The notes under the pieces are model-generated. The model did not search any database. It had not been told where the DNA came from and saw nothing but the letters and a program-made list of their open reading frames with translations. The position numbers were made by a program, and so were the translations under genes. A DNA stretch of 64,000 bases from Bacteroidales bacterium (lineage in GTDB: Bacteria; Bacteroidota; Bacteroidia; Bacteroidales; Lentimicrobiaceae): contig JADIZB010000005.1 in assembly GCA_016705005.1 (NCBI GenBank), positions 124,001 through 188,000 on the forward strand, written 5' to 3'. Positions 9,433 through 18,495 of the stretch are shown here, one piece after another; the stretch's first letter is position 1; each line of letters begins with the position of its first letter.

Positions 9433-10394
9433 ATCACTTGTTTAAATGGCAAGGCCGATAAATCAACGTTTCCACCTGATATAATGATGCCTGCTTTTAA
9501 ATTGCCAACATGAAGTTTCTTTTCCAGAATTGCAGCCAATGGGACTGCTGATGATGGTTCTATGATGATTTTCATACGCTCCCAAACCATTTTCATTGCT
9601 TCTGTTATACTTTCTTCACCGACTGTTACAATATCATCGACATATTTCATGATGATAGGGTAAGTTATTGACCCGAGCGAAGTAAGTAATCCATCTGCCA
9701 TTGTTTTCGGATTCACGGAAGGTATAAATGATCCTGATTTGAACGATCTGCAGGCATCATCAGCTCCGGCCGGTTCAGCAGCAACGACTTTTACACTTCT
9801 GCCAAAGTACCTTGCCGCCAGCGCTGTTCCACTGAGCAAACCTCCTCCGCCAACAGGGGCACTGATCATCTGAATATCCGGAAAATCCTCCAGCAACTCC
9901 ATCGCTGCTGTAGCTTGCCCGGCAATAATCCTTAAATCGTTATACGGGTGAATTTCGGTTGCTGATGTTTTATTTAGTAAAAGCTTAAGGGTCAGTTCTC
10001 TGGCCTCCAGCGTTGGTTCGCAAAAGGTTATTATTCCACCATACTCTTTAACTGCATTTATCTTAATCCTGTTCGAATTTTCGGGCATCACAATGTATGC
10101 CCTGATACCTAGGCGAGATGCAGCCAAAGCCAGGGCTGCGGCATGATTACCTGATGAATGGGTGGCAACACCACAAGCGAGTTCATCCGGATTCAGTTGC
10201 AAAACCGCATTGGTTGCTCCCCTTGATTTGAATGCGCCTGCTTTCTGGAAGTTCTCACATTTAAAATACAATTCGGATCCAAACATCCTGTTGATGGCTG
10301 AACAGGTAAGCACAGGCGTCCGGTGCAGATACCCTGAAATTCTTTTCCCGGCCTGTTCAATTGCTGCTTTATCTGGTACGTGTACTTCAGCCAT
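9429..10394 (-). CDS. PLP-dependent threonine/serine dehydratase or serine racemase-like enzyme
   Basis: A 321-aa fold-type II PLP enzyme. The Schiff-base lysine is in FQKAGAFKSRGA, the phosphate-binding glycine loop in PVGGGGLLSG, and SGGNVD lies near the C-terminus. It has no C-terminal ACT domain, so it is not the allosteric IlvA form; a catabolic threonine dehydratase or serine racemase/dehydratase is more likely. The ATG at 10394 is chosen because it overlaps the LMW-PTP stop by 8 bp (ATGGCTGA); a start at 10418 would lengthen the overlap. It is part of the operon-like run LMW-PTP, dehydratase, methylase. Confidence 0.87.
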   Translation of the reverse strand: MAEVHVPDKAAIEQAGKRISGYLHRTPVLTCSAINRMFGSELYFKCENFQKAGAFKSRGATNAVLQLNPDELACGVATHSSGNHAAALALAASRLGIRAYIVMPENSNRIKINAVKEYGGIITFCEPTLEARELTLKLLLNKTSATEIHPYNDLRIIAGQATAAMELLEDFPDIQMISAPVGGGGLLSGTALAARYFGRSVKVVAAEPAGADDACRSFKSGSFIPSVNPKTMADGLLTSLGSITYPIIMKYVDDIVTVGEESITEAMKMVWERMKIIIEPSSAVPLAAILEKKLHVGNLKAGIIISGGNVDLSALPFKQVI

Positions 10395-10857
10395 GTTTTT
10401 CCTTCCTGATAGATTCAATTATCCTGTCGGTGGCAACATCCAGCAGTTCCCATGTTTTGGAAAATCCGGACTGGCCTCCGTAATACGGATCAGGAACCGG
10501 CTGATTGCTCCCGGGGAATGCCATATTCATAATGAAATCAACTTTTTTCATGTCTGTATCATTCCTGGCTGCAGAAGCAACATCCCTGTAATTGGCACTA
10601 TCCATAACATAGATTCTGTCGAAGCTGTCGAAATACGATTTACTGAATAGTTTCCCACGGTGCTCTGAAATATCTATTCCATGTTGCCGGGCAACCTCGA
10701 TTGACCTTTTATCAGGAGTATCTCCGGCATGGAAGGGTTCAAATCCACAGGAATCAACTTCGCCTGCAATATGGTTGTCCTCCATTTTTTTTCTCATGAT
10801 TCCTTCTGCAAGAGGCGACCGGCAGATGTTCCCAAGGCATACCATCAGAATTTTCAT
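10387..10857 (-). CDS. low molecular weight protein-tyrosine phosphatase
   Basis: A 156-aa cytoplasmic phosphatase. The P-loop CLGNICRS (C-X5-R-S) is at residues 7-14 and the general-acid loop DPYYGG is near residue 124, both diagnostic. LMW-PTPs dephosphorylate tyrosine-phosphorylated proteins, often in capsule regulation, and some have arsenate reductase activity. The gene lies 82 bp downstream of dnaA on the same strand and overlaps the dehydratase gene. Confidence 0.92.
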   Translation of the reverse strand: MKILMVCLGNICRSPLAEGIMRKKMEDNHIAGEVDSCGFEPFHAGDTPDKRSIEVARQHGIDISEHRGKLFSKSYFDSFDRIYVMDSANYRDVASAARNDTDMKKVDFIMNMAFPGSNQPVPDPYYGGQSGFSKTWELLDVATDRIIESIRKEKHG

Positions 10858-10874
10858 ATCCTTTTCTTTTAATA

Positions 10875-10912
10875 AATAACCTCATCACGGATTGCTCGCG
10901 GATGAGGTTATT
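10875..10912. other. 12-bp perfect inverted repeat between dnaA and LMW-PTP
   Basis: AATAACCTCATC and GATGAGGTTATT flank a 14-base spacer. On the minus strand no long T-run follows, so this is at best a weak terminator or attenuator after dnaA; an RNA stability or protein-binding site is possible. Confidence 0.5.
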
Positions 10913-10939
10913 GGTTTATTTACCACAGTCGGAGACTGG

Positions 10940-12376
10940 TCAGAGTTTTATTTTCTTTTCAATCTCTTCAACATAAGTCCTGAATTGCTTGTCAGTTTCA
11001 ATCAGGTTATTTACAGTGCGGCAGGCATGAAGAACCGTTGCATGATCTTTGTTACCACAGTGAAGCCCGATGGTAGCCAGGGATGATTTGGTATGCTTTT
11101 TCGAAAAGAACATCGCAAGTTGCCTTGCCTGGACAATTTCACGTTTACGTGTTTTTGAGTTCAGGTGATCAACATGTATGTTGAAGAAATCGCAGACAAC
11201 TTTCTGGATGTAATCTATGGAAATTTCTTTTGAGGTATTTTTTACGAACTTGTCAATCATCTGACGGGCAAGTTCAATGGTAATGGCTTTCTTGTTGAGT
11301 GACGATTGTGCCATGAGTGAAATAAGCGCACCTTCGAGTTCTCTGACATTGGTTGTAATGCTGTAAGCAAGATATTCGATGACATCAAGGGGCATTTCTA
11401 TTCCATCCTTATAAAGCCGTTTATTGAGAATGGCAATACGGGTTTCAAGATCAGGGATCTGAAGGTCAGCAGCGAGGCCCCATTTAAAACGTGAAAGTAA
11501 TCTTGGCTCAATGCCTTTCATCTCAACCGGTGCTTTATCAGAGGTAATGACAAGCTGATTGCCATTCTGATGCAAATGGTTGAATATATGGAAGAAAACA
11601 TCCTGTGTTTTTTCCTTCCCCGACAGGAATTGTATATCATCGATCAGTAACACATCGATCATCTGATAAAAATGAACGAAATCATTTTGATTCTGATTCT
11701 TAACGGCATCGACAAATTGTTGGATAAATTGCTCTGCAGTTACATAGAGCACCGTTTTCTCAGGGAAATTGTTCTTAACCTGAATACCAATGGCATGGGC
11801 AAGGTGGGTTTTACCGAGTCCGTTTGCACTATATATAAATATGGGGTTAAAAGCAGTCTTACCCGGATTGGTGGCTACTGCATAACCGGCCGATCGTGCG
11901 AGCCGGTTACAATCACCTTCAATAAAATTGTCAAACGAATAGGATTCGTTAAGCTGCGAATGTACCTGGATTTTTTTAAGGCCCGGAATGACAAAGGGGT
12001 TTGGTATTTCCTTAGAAGACCCTTTGTTAAGGTCAATCGGCATGGATACTGAAGGATTATTCAGAACACTCCTGTTGCTGGTAGGCACTTTAATAGTGTA
12101 CGGTGCCCTCGGGTCGTTTGAATTTTCCATAATAATACTGTATTCCAGCCTTCCGGAAGGACCAAGCTCATGTTTTATAGTTTTCTTCAGTAAGTTGATG
12201 TAGTGCTCCTCAAGCCATTCATAAAAAAACTGACTGGGGACCTGGATTGTTAGTACGTTGTCGTCAAGTTTTATAGGTTTAATAGGCGAAAACCATGTTT
12301 TGTAGCTTTGATAGTTAATGTTGTCCTTAATAATCTTTAGGCAATTCTCCCAAACTTCATGATGAACTTCTCTCAT
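10940..12376 (-). CDS. dnaA: chromosomal replication initiator DnaA
   Basis: A 478-aa AAA+ initiator. Domain I is at the N-terminus (VWENCLKIIKDNI...TWFSPIKPI), Walker A GLGKTHLA near residue 186, Walker B LLIDDIQF near 245, and sensor region LLSRFKWGL near 295. The C-terminal DNA-binding signature NKDHATVLHACRTV is near 447. It binds DnaA boxes and opens the origin. A possible -7 box (TATTTTTG on the minus strand) lies at 12403-12410. Two small hairpins occur upstream (12465-12494), but I see no clear DnaA boxes around the gene. Confidence 0.97.
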   Translation of the reverse strand: MREVHHEVWENCLKIIKDNINYQSYKTWFSPIKPIKLDDNVLTIQVPSQFFYEWLEEHYINLLKKTIKHELGPSGRLEYSIIMENSNDPRAPYTIKVPTSNRSVLNNPSVSMPIDLNKGSSKEIPNPFVIPGLKKIQVHSQLNESYSFDNFIEGDCNRLARSAGYAVATNPGKTAFNPIFIYSANGLGKTHLAHAIGIQVKNNFPEKTVLYVTAEQFIQQFVDAVKNQNQNDFVHFYQMIDVLLIDDIQFLSGKEKTQDVFFHIFNHLHQNGNQLVITSDKAPVEMKGIEPRLLSRFKWGLAADLQIPDLETRIAILNKRLYKDGIEMPLDVIEYLAYSITTNVRELEGALISLMAQSSLNKKAITIELARQMIDKFVKNTSKEISIDYIQKVVCDFFNIHVDHLNSKTRKREIVQARQLAMFFSKKHTKSSLATIGLHCGNKDHATVLHACRTVNNLIETDKQFRTYVEEIEKKIKL

Positions 12377-12402
12377 TCTCCCTTACGTAAAAAAGTTGTA
12401 AT

Positions 12403-12410
12403 CAAAAATA
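12403..12410 (-). promoter_or_regulatory. candidate -7 element for dnaA
   Basis: TATTTTTG on the minus strand, 27 bases ahead of the dnaA ATG, matching TAnnTTTG. The region further upstream has long A-tracts (around 12517-12545). No -33 TTG at good spacing. Confidence 0.45.
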
Positions 12411-12617
12411 ACTTCCTTGTCTTTCTTTGTTTCTCCATTGATAAAAAGTATAGGCTCTCATATTCAGAAACTTCAGGTTTCTGTCTTAACAGACTACATT
12501 TTCAACAAAAGTCACTGAAAAAAAGTTAAAAAAAAATAAATAATTCGCTTGTATTTTCAGAAAAATATGTGTATTGTAAAAGCCGCTGTTCTTTATCCTT
12601 CCCAGCAAAGACAATAC

Positions 12618-13232
12618 TTATTCAGATCTTAAATATATAACCTTACTTCCATGTGTTTTTCTGAACTTTTCGTTTACTCTGTCAGCGTCCCTTTTCCTTA
12701 TCCTGTAACTGAGATTACATTCCAAATCAAATTGTGTATTGAGTAGTTGTAAGCCATCATCCTTTACAATTTTCATGATTTCATTCATGGCTTCGTAGTT
12801 AAATCTTAACTCGTAAATTTCATCGACTGTTCTTTCAATAATTTCCGCATTTGACAGGGCATCAGCTGTTGCTGTCTTATATGCGTTTATCAAACCACTG
12901 ACTCCCAGTTTGATTCCACCAAAGTAGCGGACAACTACTATCAGTACATTGGTGAGATCATGCGACTGAATCTGACCGTGAATCGGCCTTCCGGCAGTAC
13001 CGGAAGGTTCCCCGTCGTCGTTTGTCCTCCAGGATGATTTGTCAAATCCAATGGTGTAAGCATAACAATGATGACGCGCATCGTAATACTCCTTCCGCAA
13101 TTGCTCCAGCGCTGACTTTACCTCATTCTCTTCTTTTACAGGCAAAGCAATCGAAATAAACTTACTTCCCTTTTCCTTGTATATTCCTTCTGACCGATTG
13201 ACGATGGTTCTATAGGTGTCATCAAATAACAT
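12618..13232 (-). CDS. YigZ/IMPACT family protein
   Basis: A 204-aa protein of the UPF0029/IMPACT family. The N-terminal domain shows SKFISIALPV, DARHHCYAYTIG, NDDGEPSGTAGRPI and VVVRYFGGIKLGVSGL, all hallmark stretches; a small C-terminal domain (DUF1949-like) follows. The eukaryotic relative IMPACT regulates translation by blocking GCN2 activation; the bacterial role is unclear. It is upstream of dnaA on the same strand, with 241 bp between them. Confidence 0.9.
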   Translation of the reverse strand: MLFDDTYRTIVNRSEGIYKEKGSKFISIALPVKEENEVKSALEQLRKEYYDARHHCYAYTIGFDKSSWRTNDDGEPSGTAGRPIHGQIQSHDLTNVLIVVVRYFGGIKLGVSGLINAYKTATADALSNAEIIERTVDEIYELRFNYEAMNEIMKIVKDDGLQLLNTQFDLECNLSYRIRKRDADRVNEKFRKTHGSKVIYLRSE

Positions 13233-13492
13233 CCTGATTTTAAATTAAATATAGTTAGAGTAAGAAAGTCTTCTGAAGACCAGATGAGTGTTGACAGTAA
13301 GATGTAAACATAATAATTTCCGGAGATATTTATGTCAAAAAGCAAGTTTTTTTCAATATTTTTTTCGCATTTGCAAAAACCCTGAAAATCAGTTTAATCA
13401 GTATAATAATAGTATCCGGTAAATCCGCCAATGAAAATAATCTATGTTAATAACTCGTTCTTGCAGGTCTAACAAATTATTAACGACAACCA

Positions 13493-13500
13493 TACTTTTG
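13493..13500 (+). promoter_or_regulatory. candidate -7 element for the DMT permease gene
   Basis: TACTTTTG matches TAnnTTTG, 28 bases ahead of the ATG at 13529. It also argues that the start is not further upstream. Confidence 0.45.
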
Positions 13501-13528
13501 CCTCTGATCAAATCCTAATACTTTGTTT

Positions 13529-14455
13529 ATGCTGGATAACTTACAGGGTGAGCTTGCCGCATTGCTTACTGCTGTCTTCTGGACGATAACTGCCCTTGCA
13601 TTTGAATCAGCAAGTAAAAAAGTGGGGTCCCTGTCGGTTAATCTTCTACGATTGATCATTGCACTAATATACCTGAGCCTTTTCAGTTTGTTCACAAAAG
13701 GTAGTCTGCTTCCCATCAATGCTTCAGTCCACAACTGGGTTTGGCTCTCTGTTTCCGGGATTGTTGGTTTTGTGATAGGTGATCTTCTGTTGTTTCAATC
13801 CTATGTGGTCATAGGGGCCAGAATTTCTATGCTGGTGATGGCACTTTCTCCTCCGATTGCAGCGGTGACCGGATGGCTTTTACTTGGTGAAACAATGAAC
13901 CCGCTCAGTATCCTGGGAATGGTCATAACATTGACCGGAATTTGCCTGGCTATTCTGGGAAGGAAAATTAAACCCGAGGGGAATATTGATAAGGCAAAAA
14001 TACGCTTCGGTTATCGTTTTAAATACCCGGTAAAAGGACTTCTGCTGGCCTTCGGAGGGGCTGCAGGGCAGGGAATAGGATTGGTTATCAGCAAATATGG
14101 TATGGGGAGTTATAATGCTTTTGCTGCTACCCAGATACGGGTTATTACTGGAGTAATTGGTTTTGCGATGGTGATTACAGCTTATGGTGGCTGGAAGAAG
14201 TTGATGTCAGCAGCCCGGAATATGCCTGCAATGAAAAGCCTTTCGCTCGGAGCCTTTTTCGGACCTTTTCTCGGGGTATCGTTCTCATTGCTGGCTGTCA
14301 GGTATACTTCCTCGGGAATTGCCTCGACCATTATGTCCATTACCCCGGTATTGATTATAGCACCTTCAGCACTATTCTTTCATGAAAAGGTTACGTTTCG
14401 TGAGATTGCAGGAGCAATACTGGCTGTTACCGGCGTATCCCTGTTTTTTATTTAA
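13529..14455 (+). CDS. EamA/DMT family transporter
   Basis: A 308-aa inner-membrane protein with about ten hydrophobic segments arranged as two EamA repeats; the first repeat ends near PLSILGMVITLTGICLAILG and the second near TFREIAGAILAVTGVSLFFI. A basic cytoplasmic loop of about 25 residues separates the halves. Drug/metabolite transporters of this class export amino acids, nucleotides or related metabolites; the substrate is unknown. A TTG six bases upstream is the alternative start. Confidence 0.87.
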   Translation: MLDNLQGELAALLTAVFWTITALAFESASKKVGSLSVNLLRLIIALIYLSLFSLFTKGSLLPINASVHNWVWLSVSGIVGFVIGDLLLFQSYVVIGARISMLVMALSPPIAAVTGWLLLGETMNPLSILGMVITLTGICLAILGRKIKPEGNIDKAKIRFGYRFKYPVKGLLLAFGGAAGQGIGLVISKYGMGSYNAFAATQIRVITGVIGFAMVITAYGGWKKLMSAARNMPAMKSLSLGAFFGPFLGVSFSLLAVRYTSSGIASTIMSITPVLIIAPSALFFHEKVTFREIAGAILAVTGVSLFFI

Positions 14456-14486
14456 TTCGTCAGCATAACCTCAGTAATCAAAGTAC

Positions 14487-14936
14487 TTATTTCCATAATT
14501 CCTTCAGTTTTCCGGTAATGCTGTAGTATTCTCCTTCCGATAAAACAATTCTGGCCTTGTTTTGAGGATCTACGGAATGTTGTAATTTGTCGTACCAATC
14601 TTCACCCTGAGGCAGGTCATCAGTTTTTCGCGGTATGATATGCAGGTGTAAATGCTCAATACTCTGCCCGGCTTCGGTTCCTTCCTGAAGCGACCAATCG
14701 TAGGCATCAGTTTCGTAAACTTCACATAAAAAGGCGGTTACCTTTCTTGCAAATGAGAAAAACTCACTGATCTCCGCTTCAGTGAGCTCAAACAGACTGG
14801 AAACATGTTTCAATGGAACTACAAGGCTGTGACCGGGAAGGATAGGAGATAGATTATAAATTGCTTTGTTATGCCCCGAAAGAGCAAATGCAGATTGCTG
14901 GTTACCGGTTTCACAGAAAGGACAAATATTTATCAT
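14487..14936 (-). CDS. HIT family nucleotide hydrolase/transferase
   Basis: A 149-aa histidine-triad protein. The catalytic motif HLHLHIIPR (HxHxHxx) is near residue 104, and an N-terminal CPFC pair near residue 5 is likely zinc-binding. HIT proteins cleave nucleoside phosphoramidates or dinucleoside polyphosphates. The ATG at 14936 is used because it places the gene 7 bp after the upstream gene's stop; the longer frame to 15023 would run back into that gene. It is probably co-transcribed with the HhH-GPD-like gene. Confidence 0.88.
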   Translation of the reverse strand: MINICPFCETGNQQSAFALSGHNKAIYNLSPILPGHSLVVPLKHVSSLFELTEAEISEFFSFARKVTAFLCEVYETDAYDWSLQEGTEAGQSIEHLHLHIIPRKTDDLPQGEDWYDKLQHSVDPQNKARIVLSEGEYYSITGKLKELWK

Positions 14937-14943
14937 CAGTATT

Positions 14944-15951
14944 TCAGTAATAATGTGTTTCAACGATTGGTTCCCAGAGCAATCTGGTCTCTTCGCGGCC
15001 ATAACCGCTGCAAACAGATTCAAAACTACAGTTTTTATGTTCGGGTATCAGCACAATGGTCTGAAAAGTACAGGGTTCTTTACTGCAATGTGCATCCAGG
15101 CACAACATGGTGTCGTTACAGCATGATCTTCCAAGCGACCAGAAAATATCATTCATTTTCCAGACCTCAATTCCTGAATACCTTGATATTTCATTGACAG
15201 CTTCAATACAGGCTTTTCTTACCGGCTGGTCAGTGTGAAGAGGAGAACGCTTCCTGATTGCTTCCAACAGTTCCAAGTCGTTGATCCTGATACAGCCCAA
15301 CCTTAGCAATACTCTTTGCATATGATAATCCATGATCGGAATATAGTTTTCAGCATCCCGGATCCGGAATAATCCACTGTCAATCAATAGTTTTAAAAGA
15401 AAGGATGATTTCTTACGCAAAGGATCTCCGAATGCTTCTGCCTTTTCGAGTAATTCATAAAATCCGGAACCATTGTTATATAACAATCCTTCGGTTTTTT
15501 CAATCAGATGTGTAAAAGAACCACCGGATACGTGATTCAAAAACCGGCTAAGATCTTTCATTAGCCCAACGCGTTCTTCAATCCTGTCAAGGGTTGTGTT
15601 CAAAGCATTTCCGTCATCGGCAAAAGCAGACCCAAGGGCCTTCGCAATTTGATGCTCATCATCCAGTTCCAATGATGACGGTGATATAAGTGCCGATTTT
15701 CTCCTGGCCAGATTCAGAAAAACTTTTTCGATGTAATCCCAGCCGAAAAGATTGCTTTTAGCACTTTTCAAACTCCGCGTCTGGTGACAAACAGCAACGG
15801 CATAAAACAACATGGCAAGCCTGGTTTCTTTTTTTAACGGATGGTTCAGAAAAGGTCTCCTGGTGAAACCTTCTCTGAATTCCATTAGCAATAAAGTGTT
15901 AGAAATTGCCAGACATTGATTTGAATCAACAACAACACTGCTCTCATGCAT
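14944..15951 (-). CDS. HhH-GPD-like protein with a C-terminal cysteine cluster, function unknown
   Basis: A 335-aa protein I cannot assign to a named family. The C-terminal half resembles endonuclease III-type HhH-GPD glycosylases. A lysine-rich helix (DPLRKKSSFLLKLL) is followed by IMDYHMQRVLLRLG, like the VDTHxxRVxxR of EndoIII, where the Asp is catalytic. Then comes FWSLGRSCC and a cysteine series C-C-X5-C-X4-C-X4-C, like the EndoIII iron-sulfur loop. The N-terminal 150 residues are unlike EndoIII, and the helix-hairpin-helix glycines are not clear. The visible facts are the motifs; a DNA or nucleotide glycosylase with a 4Fe-4S cluster is inference. It probably shares a transcript with the downstream HIT gene. 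Confidence 0.6.
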   Translation of the reverse strand: MHESSVVVDSNQCLAISNTLLLMEFREGFTRRPFLNHPLKKETRLAMLFYAVAVCHQTRSLKSAKSNLFGWDYIEKVFLNLARRKSALISPSSLELDDEHQIAKALGSAFADDGNALNTTLDRIEERVGLMKDLSRFLNHVSGGSFTHLIEKTEGLLYNNGSGFYELLEKAEAFGDPLRKKSSFLLKLLIDSGLFRIRDAENYIPIMDYHMQRVLLRLGCIRINDLELLEAIRKRSPLHTDQPVRKACIEAVNEISRYSGIEVWKMNDIFWSLGRSCCNDTMLCLDAHCSKEPCTFQTIVLIPEHKNCSFESVCSGYGREETRLLWEPIVETHYY

Positions 15952-16047
15952 AAAGGTAAACTATTGTTCCCGGATACCGGTATACCAACCAGTGCCAGAT
16001 GTTAAACACTTTTTAATCAATACTATAAATAAAATAAAGATCAGATA

Positions 16048-18405
16048 TTAATCAAAGACAATTTTCATTTCCACCCTTCTGTTCTTTTGTCTGCCGGCGG
16101 GAGTTTTGTTGTCAGCCACGGGTCTTTCCTGACCAAACCATTCGGCTGTAATTCTGAATTCCTCAACACCCTGTTTAATGAGATAATCTTTAACAGCCTG
16201 GGTCCTGTTCTTCGATAATTCCATATTTTTTTCAGGATTTCCGGTATTATCGGTATGACCTGAGAGTTTAACCTTCCACATCTTCCTGATTACCATCAAT
16301 TCAGCCAGTTCATTCAACGATTGAAAAGACCCTGTCTTGATGATTGATTTACCGGATTCAAACTCCAGGTCAGAGAATGCCCTGTTGATAATTTCTGTTT
16401 CTTCTTTTTTGATGGCCGGACAACCATTGTTCTCAGGGATACCTGGAGTATTCGGACAAAGATCATTCTGATCAGGAATTTCATCTCCATCAGTATCAGG
16501 GCAACCTTGGTAATTTGCAGGGCCAGGAACAGTCGGGCATTCATCCTGTTCATCTGAAATACCATCCTTATCAGTGTCGGCAAAGGGACAACCCATGAAT
16601 TCAGGCTTTCCGGCAACTTCCGGACATTTATCATCCTTGTCGGCGATTCCATCCATATCACGATCCGGACAACCTTTCAAAGCCGGTATTCCTGCCATAT
16701 CCGGGCACTCATCATCTAAATCCGTAATGCCATCACCATCAGTATCCGGGCAACCATTAAATTCAGGCTTTCCGGAATGATCCGGGCAATGATCATTTTT
16801 ATCAGCTATACCATCTTTATCCCTGTCGGGACAACCATTCAGGTTTTCAGGACCCGGGTCTGCGGGACATTCGTCCTTCTGGTCGGCAATTCCGTCACGA
16901 TCGGCATCCGGACAGCCAAGCATCAGCCAGGTTCCGGGAATTTGAGGACACCGGTCGAGTTTATTACTTACACCATCATTGTCATGGTCGCGTTTGATAC
17001 TCCTGAATACAGGAATCTTAAGCATTATATATGCATCTGTACCATAGATTTTAGTGCTGAATGAATTTGATAAAATACTGTTTGAACCTATCCAGACAGG
17101 TCCTAACCGGAATCCGATTCCAACCCTGAAATGCCCGAATTCATCAGCCTGCATTGGCATTGCTACACCGAACCACTTGCGGTCATATCTGGGGGTAAGA
17201 CTGTATGTTGAGAAATAATGTGATTTTGTTGTAATCTGTGTTCCCTTTTTAAGAGCAATGTATGGGCTGAAATTCAGATACAGGTTTTTTGCAAAATTGT
17301 AATCAATCTGAATACTCAAAACAGAAGGTAACCTCATTAAAAAATTCTGATCAATATTATCACTGAAATTGAATAGAGAACTTATTGTGTCGTTGAAATC
17401 CTGTATAGAATTGATATCCAGGCCTGTTAAATCAAGATCTCTGATATCAGCAACAAAGTCCTGGCTATAATATCCCTTTTTATAGTTGATTCTTCCCAGA
17501 TCAAGAAGTGATACCCCAACCCTGAGCAGGTATTTGTCCTTGTCAGGTCTTAAAAGGCCTTCCTGCCCATCCATATTATATCTGAATTTATCGATCCTGG
17601 GACGATATTCGTAAACAAACCCAATATCCAGGCCGAACCCGGGATCTGAAACTGCTTTCAATGGTTTGATTCCATCTTCTTCAAAATTACTTGAAAGTCC
17701 ATAATTGACTTTCGACTGGAAAAGGGATAAGGTATCAGAGCCGTCAAACCGATAACTCAGTTCGCTCACAAACCCATATCCAGAAGCAATTCCCTGAAGA
17801 TACTTGAATGTAGCTCCTCCTTTAACAAAGTGCTTTCCTGTGTTGGCAATCACCCTGGCATAAGTAACACCAAATTCTGCCCAATAGTTACCCTGAATGC
17901 TGAAGTTTGCATTAGTAAGGTTCTTATAGAGAAGAGGTTCATAGTTAAAATCTTCATAAGCCAGTTTTGCAAAGTCTTCAGTAATATTGTCCACATTAGA
18001 AAAGCCCCTGATCCGGGATGTAAAGGCCAGCGCATTTTTTTCGTTCAGGTTGACCATGAAAGAAGGCAAAATCATTCCGATATTTATTATGCCTGACTTG
18101 TCTTTACCATTAAGATTTTCAAATACATACTTTTCTTTAAAGTTATCTTCATCCCACCGTCCGGGATTATAAAAAGCCTCCCTTCTGAAGGCAAGGTAAT
18201 TATTGCTGACAAGGAAATTGGTACCAAGAAAAACCATATCGAAACGGTATCTCGAGTCTGCAATGGAAGCTGGTTGAAGGATAAGTCCCGAAACACCGGA
18301 GTAATTACTCTGTGCAAAAGGCAGGAATTCCTGTCCGGAAGATTGTTTTATTGCAATAACGGTGATCAGAACAATGACGAAAATTGTAAATTTATTTTTC
18401 TTCAT
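16048..18405 (-). CDS. outer-membrane protein: DUF5723-like beta barrel, TSP3 repeats, OmpA domain
   Basis: A 785-aa protein with a signal peptide (FTIFVIVLITVIAIKQSSGQ). Residues 25-470 look like a beta-barrel of the Bacteroidota DUF5723 type (QSNYSGVSGLILQPASIADS near the start). Seven thrombospondin type 3 calcium-binding repeats follow (DxDxDGIxDxxDxCP units, about 473-660). The C-terminal OmpA-like domain (about 665-785; FESGKSIIK, LSGHTDNTGN, NRRVEMKI) should bind peptidoglycan. It probably anchors the outer membrane to the wall across a calcium-stiffened linker. A two-element promoter lies just upstream. Confidence 0.88.
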   Translation of the reverse strand: MKKNKFTIFVIVLITVIAIKQSSGQEFLPFAQSNYSGVSGLILQPASIADSRYRFDMVFLGTNFLVSNNYLAFRREAFYNPGRWDEDNFKEKYVFENLNGKDKSGIINIGMILPSFMVNLNEKNALAFTSRIRGFSNVDNITEDFAKLAYEDFNYEPLLYKNLTNANFSIQGNYWAEFGVTYARVIANTGKHFVKGGATFKYLQGIASGYGFVSELSYRFDGSDTLSLFQSKVNYGLSSNFEEDGIKPLKAVSDPGFGLDIGFVYEYRPRIDKFRYNMDGQEGLLRPDKDKYLLRVGVSLLDLGRINYKKGYYSQDFVADIRDLDLTGLDINSIQDFNDTISSLFNFSDNIDQNFLMRLPSVLSIQIDYNFAKNLYLNFSPYIALKKGTQITTKSHYFSTYSLTPRYDRKWFGVAMPMQADEFGHFRVGIGFRLGPVWIGSNSILSNSFSTKIYGTDAYIMLKIPVFRSIKRDHDNDGVSNKLDRCPQIPGTWLMLGCPDADRDGIADQKDECPADPGPENLNGCPDRDKDGIADKNDHCPDHSGKPEFNGCPDTDGDGITDLDDECPDMAGIPALKGCPDRDMDGIADKDDKCPEVAGKPEFMGCPFADTDKDGISDEQDECPTVPGPANYQGCPDTDGDEIPDQNDLCPNTPGIPENNGCPAIKKEETEIINRAFSDLEFESGKSIIKTGSFQSLNELAELMVIRKMWKVKLSGHTDNTGNPEKNMELSKNRTQAVKDYLIKQGVEEFRITAEWFGQERPVADNKTPAGRQKNRRVEMKIVFD

Positions 18406-18433
18406 GGCACCGGGGTTTGGATGGATGTAAATT

Positions 18434-18463
18434 CAAATATAAGGTGAAATCATCAGAAGTCAA
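18434..18463 (-). promoter_or_regulatory. promoter of the OmpA-like gene (TTG-N19-TATATTTG)
   Basis: On the minus strand a TTG at 18461-18463 and TATATTTG at 18434-18441 are separated by 19 bases, matching the Bacteroidota vegetative promoter. The ATG is 29 bases downstream. Confidence 0.7.
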
Positions 18464-18495
18464 TATTTAAGATGAACAATTCAGTCTGAAATATA

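Noticed and set aside
12377..12617. Possible origin of replication upstream of dnaA
   Set aside because: A-tracts and two hairpins are present, but no match to TTATCCACA-type DnaA boxes was found on either strand.
13136..13345. A 69-aa minus-strand frame overlapping the YigZ start
   Set aside because: It overlaps the well-supported YigZ N-terminus in another frame and has no motif.
16314..16780. Short frames in the TSP3 repeat region
   Set aside because: They are shadows of the repetitive DxDxDG-coding sequence of the OmpA-like gene.
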